A stretch of DNA of 7,739 nucleotides from Sphingomonas sp. (lineage in GTDB: Bacteria; Pseudomonadota; Alphaproteobacteria; Sphingomonadales; Sphingomonadaceae): NCBI GenBank assembly GCA_030146605.1, contig JASLBO010000569.1:1-7739 (forward strand), written 5' to 3'. Below, in pieces: positions 5,011 to 7,739 of this stretch; the stretch's first letter is position 1, and every line of letters begins with the position of its first letter. The notes beneath the pieces were generated by a model. It made no database searches. It was not told where the DNA came from and saw nothing but the letters and a program-made list of their open reading frames with translations. The translations under genes were made by a program, and so were the position numbers.

Positions 5011-6612
5011 ATGCGGACGGGGCTGGTGACGTTGGCGTTGGCATTGATGGCGAGCGCCCCGGCGATGGCGCAGGACCTCGTCGTGCGGACGACCGGGCCG
5101 GGCTATCCGCTCGTCGAGAGTTCGATCGACTTCCTGCAGGCCGTGATGGCGAGGGGCGAGCGCAGCAGCGAGCAAGTGACGCGGGCCGCGCTCGACCGGA
5201 TCGAGGCGATCGATCGCAGCGGGCCGACGCTGCGCTCGGTGATCGCGATCTCGCCCAACGCACTCGAACAGGCGCGGGCGAGCGATGCGCGGCGTAAGGT
5301 GGGCAGGCTCAAGGGGCCGCTCGACGGTATTCCGGTGCTGATCAAGGACAATATCGACACTCGGGAATTGCCGACCACCGCAGGGAGCCTCGCGCTCGCC
5401 GACAACCGGACCAATCGCGACGCGCCGATGGTGACGCAGTTGCGCGCGCAGGGCGCAGTGATCCTCGGCAAGACCAATCTCAGCGAATGGGCGAACATCC
5501 GCTCGAACAATTCGATGAGCGGGTGGAGCGCGGTCGGCGGGCTGGTCAGGAACCCCTATGCGCTCGATCGCACCGCCTGCGGTTCGTCGAGCGGATCGGG
5601 CGCGGCGGTCGCGGCGAGCCTTGCGGCGGTCGCGGTGGGGACCGAGACCGACGGATCGGTGGTGTGCCCTTCGGCGATGAACGGGCTGGTCGGGCTCAAG
5701 CCGACGCTCGGGCTGGTCAGCCGGACGCATGTCGTGCCGATCAGCCACAGCCAGGATACGCCCGGGCCGATGGCGCGCAGCGTCAGGGACGCGGCGATCC
5801 TGTTCTCGGCGATGGTGGGCAGCGATCCGAAGGATGCGGCGACCAGGGGCGCCGACAAATATCGCAGGGACTATGCCGCGGACCTATCGGCGGACGCGCT
5901 GCGCGGAATGCGCGTCGGCTATTGGAAGCCCGAGATGGACGCCGAGCTCGCCGCGCGCTTCGACAAGGCCCTGGAAGAGCTGCGCGGCGCAGGGGCGATC
6001 CTTGTCGAAGTGAAGATGCCCGAATTGAAGGGGCTCGGCGATGCGGAGAGCGAAGTGCTCTACACCGAGCTGAAGGACGATCTCGCCGCCTATCTGGCGA
6101 GCACGCCGGCGTCGAAGGTCCGCACGCTGGCCGACGTGATCGCGTTCAATGATGCGAACAAGGCGGCGGAGATGCCGTTCTTCGGGCAGGAGAGCTTCCT
6201 GCGCGCCGAGAAGACGCGTGGAACGAAGGATCCCGAATATCTCGGCGCCCGCGCCCGATCGGCGCGACTGGCGGGGCCCGAGGGAATCGACGCGATGCTC
6301 AAGGCGGCGAACGCGCAGATCCTCGTGTCGCCGAGCTATGGCACGCCGTGGCTCAGCGACCCGGCGCATGGCGACCAGTTCAGCGGCCCTTCGGCGAGCG
6401 GGCTTCCGGCGGTGTCCGGCTATCCGCATCTCACCGTGCCGATGGGGCTGGTCGAAGGGCTGCCGGCGGGGCTTTCGTTCATCGGCACGGCATATAGCGA
6501 CGGGCTGCTGCTCAGGGCTGGCTATGCCTATGAGCAGGCGACGCATGCGCGGGTGGCGCCGCGTTATCTGCCGAGTGCGCCGGCCGATCTGGGACCGCGA
6601 AAAGTTCGATAA
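5011..6612 (+). CDS. Secreted amidase-signature family hydrolase, peptide-amidase-like
   Basis: This is an amidase-signature enzyme (Ser-cisSer-Lys triad) that hydrolyses an amide bond. The triad is visible: K112 (in VLIKDNID), the cis-serine S192 (in CGSSSGSGAA) and the nucleophile S216 (in GTETDGSVVCPS). GTETDGSVVCP, GLKPTLGLVSR and ISHSQDTPGPM closely follow the pattern I recall for bacterial peptide amidase, which removes the C-terminal amide of peptides; the true substrate is unknown. An N-terminal signal peptide (hydrophobic core, cleavage predicted after A20 in AMA-QD) sends it to the periplasm. At 533 residues it is full length. Two in-frame ATGs occur; AGGGGG (4998-5003) is 7 nt before the one at 5011 but only 1 nt before the one at 5005, so 5011 is preferred. 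It stands alone, with a palindrome 4 nt after its stop, so it is probably monocistronic. It is not GatA, as there is no gatB/gatC context and it is exported. Confidence 0.93.
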   Translation: MRTGLVTLALALMASAPAMAQDLVVRTTGPGYPLVESSIDFLQAVMARGERSSEQVTRAALDRIEAIDRSGPTLRSVIAISPNALEQARASDARRKVGRLKGPLDGIPVLIKDNIDTRELPTTAGSLALADNRTNRDAPMVTQLRAQGAVILGKTNLSEWANIRSNNSMSGWSAVGGLVRNPYALDRTACGSSSGSGAAVAASLAAVAVGTETDGSVVCPSAMNGLVGLKPTLGLVSRTHVVPISHSQDTPGPMARSVRDAAILFSAMVGSDPKDAATRGADKYRRDYAADLSADALRGMRVGYWKPEMDAELAARFDKALEELRGAGAILVEVKMPELKGLGDAESEVLYTELKDDLAAYLASTPASKVRTLADVIAFNDANKAAEMPFFGQESFLRAEKTRGTKDPEYLGARARSARLAGPEGIDAMLKAANAQILVSPSYGTPWLSDPAHGDQFSGPSASGLPAVSGYPHLTVPMGLVEGLPAGLSFIGTAYSDGLLLRAGYAYEQATHARVAPRYLPSAPADLGPRKVR

Positions 6613-6616
6613 ACCC

Positions 6617-6702
6617 CGTTCGCGCTGAGCTTGTCGACGGGCGACGCTCCACAGGCGTATCGCTTGCGGATGGCCGGCCTTCGACAGGCTCAGGCCGAAC
6701 GG
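6617..6702. repeat. Palindromic repeat between convergent genes (likely bidirectional terminator)
   Basis: CCGTTCGCGCTGAGCTTGTCGA (6617-6638) and TCGACAGGCTCAGGCCGAACGG (6681-6702) pair at 19 of 22 positions around a 42-bp loop. Elements with GCTGAGC-TTGTCGA and TCGACAGGCTCAG arms are widespread in sphingomonad intergenic regions (recalled). It starts 4 nt after the amidase stop, and its right arm contains the stop codon and last codons of the convergent DUF4345 gene. A transcription-termination role in both directions is inferred from position. Confidence 0.85.
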
Positions 6703-7115
6703 AGTAGTTCGGTCGGCGGTCCGAACCGCCGCGCCACGCGCGCCTGCCAGAGCACCAGCAGCGGCACTTCGATAAGCTCGATGCCGAGCCCGATGCGGTG
6801 GCCGGGCGACGGCATGCCGACGAGCAACAGCGACACCAGCCGGAACGCGCCGCCGAGCACGACCATCGCCGCGAGCAGCCGCAGCCGCGGTCCCTTGCGC
6901 TCGACGCCCGGGATGCACGACGCGAACAGCAGCAGCATGCCGAGGAACAGCCCCGACACGTAGCGGAAATGGCTGTCGAGATCGGTGGGGACCACCGGCG
7001 GATGGCCGAGGAAATGCGGGCCGCCAGCCACCCCGGCGATCGCCGCGGAGAGCGGCAGCAGCAATGTCGCTGCCATCACTGCCTGGAGCAGGCGCCTCTC
7101 GAGCGCCGGGCTCAT
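6690..7115 (-). CDS. DUF4345-like four-helix membrane protein
   Basis: This 141-residue integral membrane protein has four hydrophobic segments (about residues 12-31, 52-69, 78-99 and 108-126). The pattern LDSHFRYVSGLFLGMLLLF, then a charged PGVERKGPRLRLL turn, then GGAFRLVSLLLVGMPSP is characteristic of the DUF4345 family as I recall it. No catalytic residues are evident and the function is unknown. The ATG at 7115 overlaps the stop of the upstream DUF2721 gene as ATGA, so the two are translationally coupled and probably work in the same membrane. The last five residues (LLRSA) and the stop are encoded inside the right arm of the palindromic repeat at 6681-6702. The original C-terminus may therefore have been altered when the repeat arrived. 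Confidence 0.85.
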   Translation of the reverse strand: MSPALERRLLQAVMAATLLLPLSAAIAGVAGGPHFLGHPPVVPTDLDSHFRYVSGLFLGMLLLFASCIPGVERKGPRLRLLAAMVVLGGAFRLVSLLLVGMPSPGHRIGLGIELIEVPLLVLWQARVARRFGPPTELLRSA

Positions 7116-7573
7116 TTGGCGTCGTGTTCGAGCAGTTCCGCGCGGACGTGGATCGCGCCGAGCGACATGCGCACTTCGACCAGGAAATAGACAAGCCCCG
7201 CCATCAGCAGCAGCATCGAGACGACGAATGCCACCGCGACGATTCCGCCCACGTGCAGCTCGAACAACCGCGAGACGAACATCAGTGCGACGACAAAGCA
7301 GGTGGCGAGCGCGCTGGAAACGCACAGGAAGATCGCCTGGTTGATCACCGAGATCCGCTTGTCGATCAGCCGCAGCTCCCAGACGTGACGGTCGTGCTCG
7401 GGCCCGGTCGAGCGCGGATGGATCTCCTCGAGGCTGCGCGCGCGATCGACGATCCGCGCGAGACGCCCGACGATCACGTTGAGGATCGCGCCGATGCCCG
7501 CGAGCAGAAAGACCGGCGCGATCGCGCTCTGGATCGTGTCGGCGACGGTGGAGAGATAGGGACCTTCCATCAT
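7112..7573 (-). CDS. DUF2721 family membrane protein
   Basis: This is a 153-residue inner-membrane protein. The N-terminal SAIAPVFLLAGIGAILNVIVGRLARIVDRARSLE block (residues 16-49) is the hallmark of DUF2721; no function is established. It has three membrane segments: about 18-38, 77-102 and 108-133. A charged, probably cytoplasmic loop (39-75, RLARIVDRAR and HDRHVWELRLIDKRI) lies between the first two. The tail is short and charged (RAELLEHDAK). Two ATGs lie in tandem (7573 and 7570); neither has a clear Shine-Dalgarno, so the exact first codon is open by one residue. It is the first gene of a two-gene operon with the DUF4345-like gene, joined by an ATGA overlap. It is divergent from the gene beginning near 7662. 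Confidence 0.9.
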   Translation of the reverse strand: MMEGPYLSTVADTIQSAIAPVFLLAGIGAILNVIVGRLARIVDRARSLEEIHPRSTGPEHDRHVWELRLIDKRISVINQAIFLCVSSALATCFVVALMFVSRLFELHVGGIVAVAFVVSMLLLMAGLVYFLVEVRMSLGAIHVRAELLEHDAK

Positions 7574-7627
7574 GCATGGTTTATGACGGGCTCGCGCGCC
7601 GGAGTGAAGCCGCTAACGGATTTCTAC

Positions 7628-7640
7628 CGGTTGGTAACCG
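7628..7640. promoter_or_regulatory. Small inverted repeat in the right-hand divergent spacer
   Basis: CGGTT (7628-7632) and AACCG (7636-7640) flank GGT in the 88-bp gap between the DUF2721 gene and the rightmost gene. It could be an operator for either promoter. The arms are only 5 bp, so chance is a serious alternative. Confidence 0.2.
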
Positions 7641-7661
7641 ATAGGGGCGTACGAATGCGGG

Positions 7662-7739
7662 ATGACCAAGCCGATGCCGCTCGATGAATTCACGCGCCTG
7701 CCGCCGATGCTGACGGCCGAGTGCGTCGACGGGCTGGCC
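7662..7739 (+). CDS. Start of an unidentified gene running off the right edge
   Basis: The frame opens at ATG 7662 and stays open to the last base of the window (26 codons, beginning MTKPMPLDEFTRLPPMLTAE). It carries acidic and hydrophobic residues like a normal soluble N-terminus, with no signal peptide. An in-frame stop (TAA, 7635-7637) lies upstream, so no earlier in-frame ATG, GTG or TTG exists; ATG 7674 is the other option. The ribosome site is weak: AGGGG at 7643-7647 is 14 nt from this ATG but better placed for an ATG at 7655, whose frame closes after 10 codons. Too little is visible to name a family. Confidence 0.55.
   Translation, partial: MTKPMPLDEFTRLPPMLTAECVDGLA

Noticed and set aside
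5884..7194. Minus-strand open frame of 436 codons across the amidase 3' half and beyond
   Set aside because: It overlaps the amidase and both membrane-protein genes antisense or out of phase, reads through the palindromic repeat, and its product is Arg/Ala-rich without motifs.

Overview
The window looks like chromosomal DNA from a high-GC alphaproteobacterium, most probably a sphingomonad (Sphingomonas or a close relative). The evidence is strong G/C bias at third codon positions, three kinds of intergenic palindromic repeat of the type common in sphingomonad genomes, and small conserved families typical of that group. No RNA gene, CRISPR array, insertion sequence or phage gene was seen. The assignment rests on reading the sequence, not on a database search.

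Left part (1-4308): a class I ribonucleotide reductase (RNR) locus split into two blocks, both on the minus strand. nrdA (large subunit, 4308-2401) is followed at its 3' end by a small DUF559 (PD-(D/E)XK nuclease-like) gene. That gene is tightly bracketed by two copies of a 66-bp GC-rich palindromic repeat. A lone plus-strand DUF2171 gene (1523-1792) follows. Next comes a minus-strand chain of four genes: lipoprotein, two small membrane proteins, then nrdB. The first three are joined by 4-nt stop/start overlaps (ATGA, GTGA) and nrdB starts 5 nt after the third. nrdB runs off the left edge. NrdA and the visible part of NrdB carry the expected class Ia catalytic, metal and radical residues. NrdA lacks an N-terminal ATP-cone, and NrdB has no ATP-cone ahead of its core.

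Middle (4309-5010): about 700 bp with no convincing gene. It holds a good NrdR-box candidate overlapping a -35-like element upstream of nrdA, a GGTTAA-N8-TTAACC inverted repeat, a small hairpin, and a palindromic repeat with 27-bp arms.

Right part (5011-7739): a secreted amidase-signature hydrolase resembling bacterial peptide amidase (plus strand). It converges through a palindromic repeat on a two-gene minus-strand operon (DUF2721 then DUF4345 membrane proteins, ATGA overlap). The final 78 bases are probably the start of a divergent plus-strand gene.

The RNR genes together reduce ribonucleotides to deoxyribonucleotides for DNA synthesis. The small membrane genes and the DUF559 cassette have no demonstrated link to that reaction. 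The most unusual features are the repeat-bracketed DUF559 gene at the nrdA 3' end and the coupling of nrdB translation to a membrane-protein operon.
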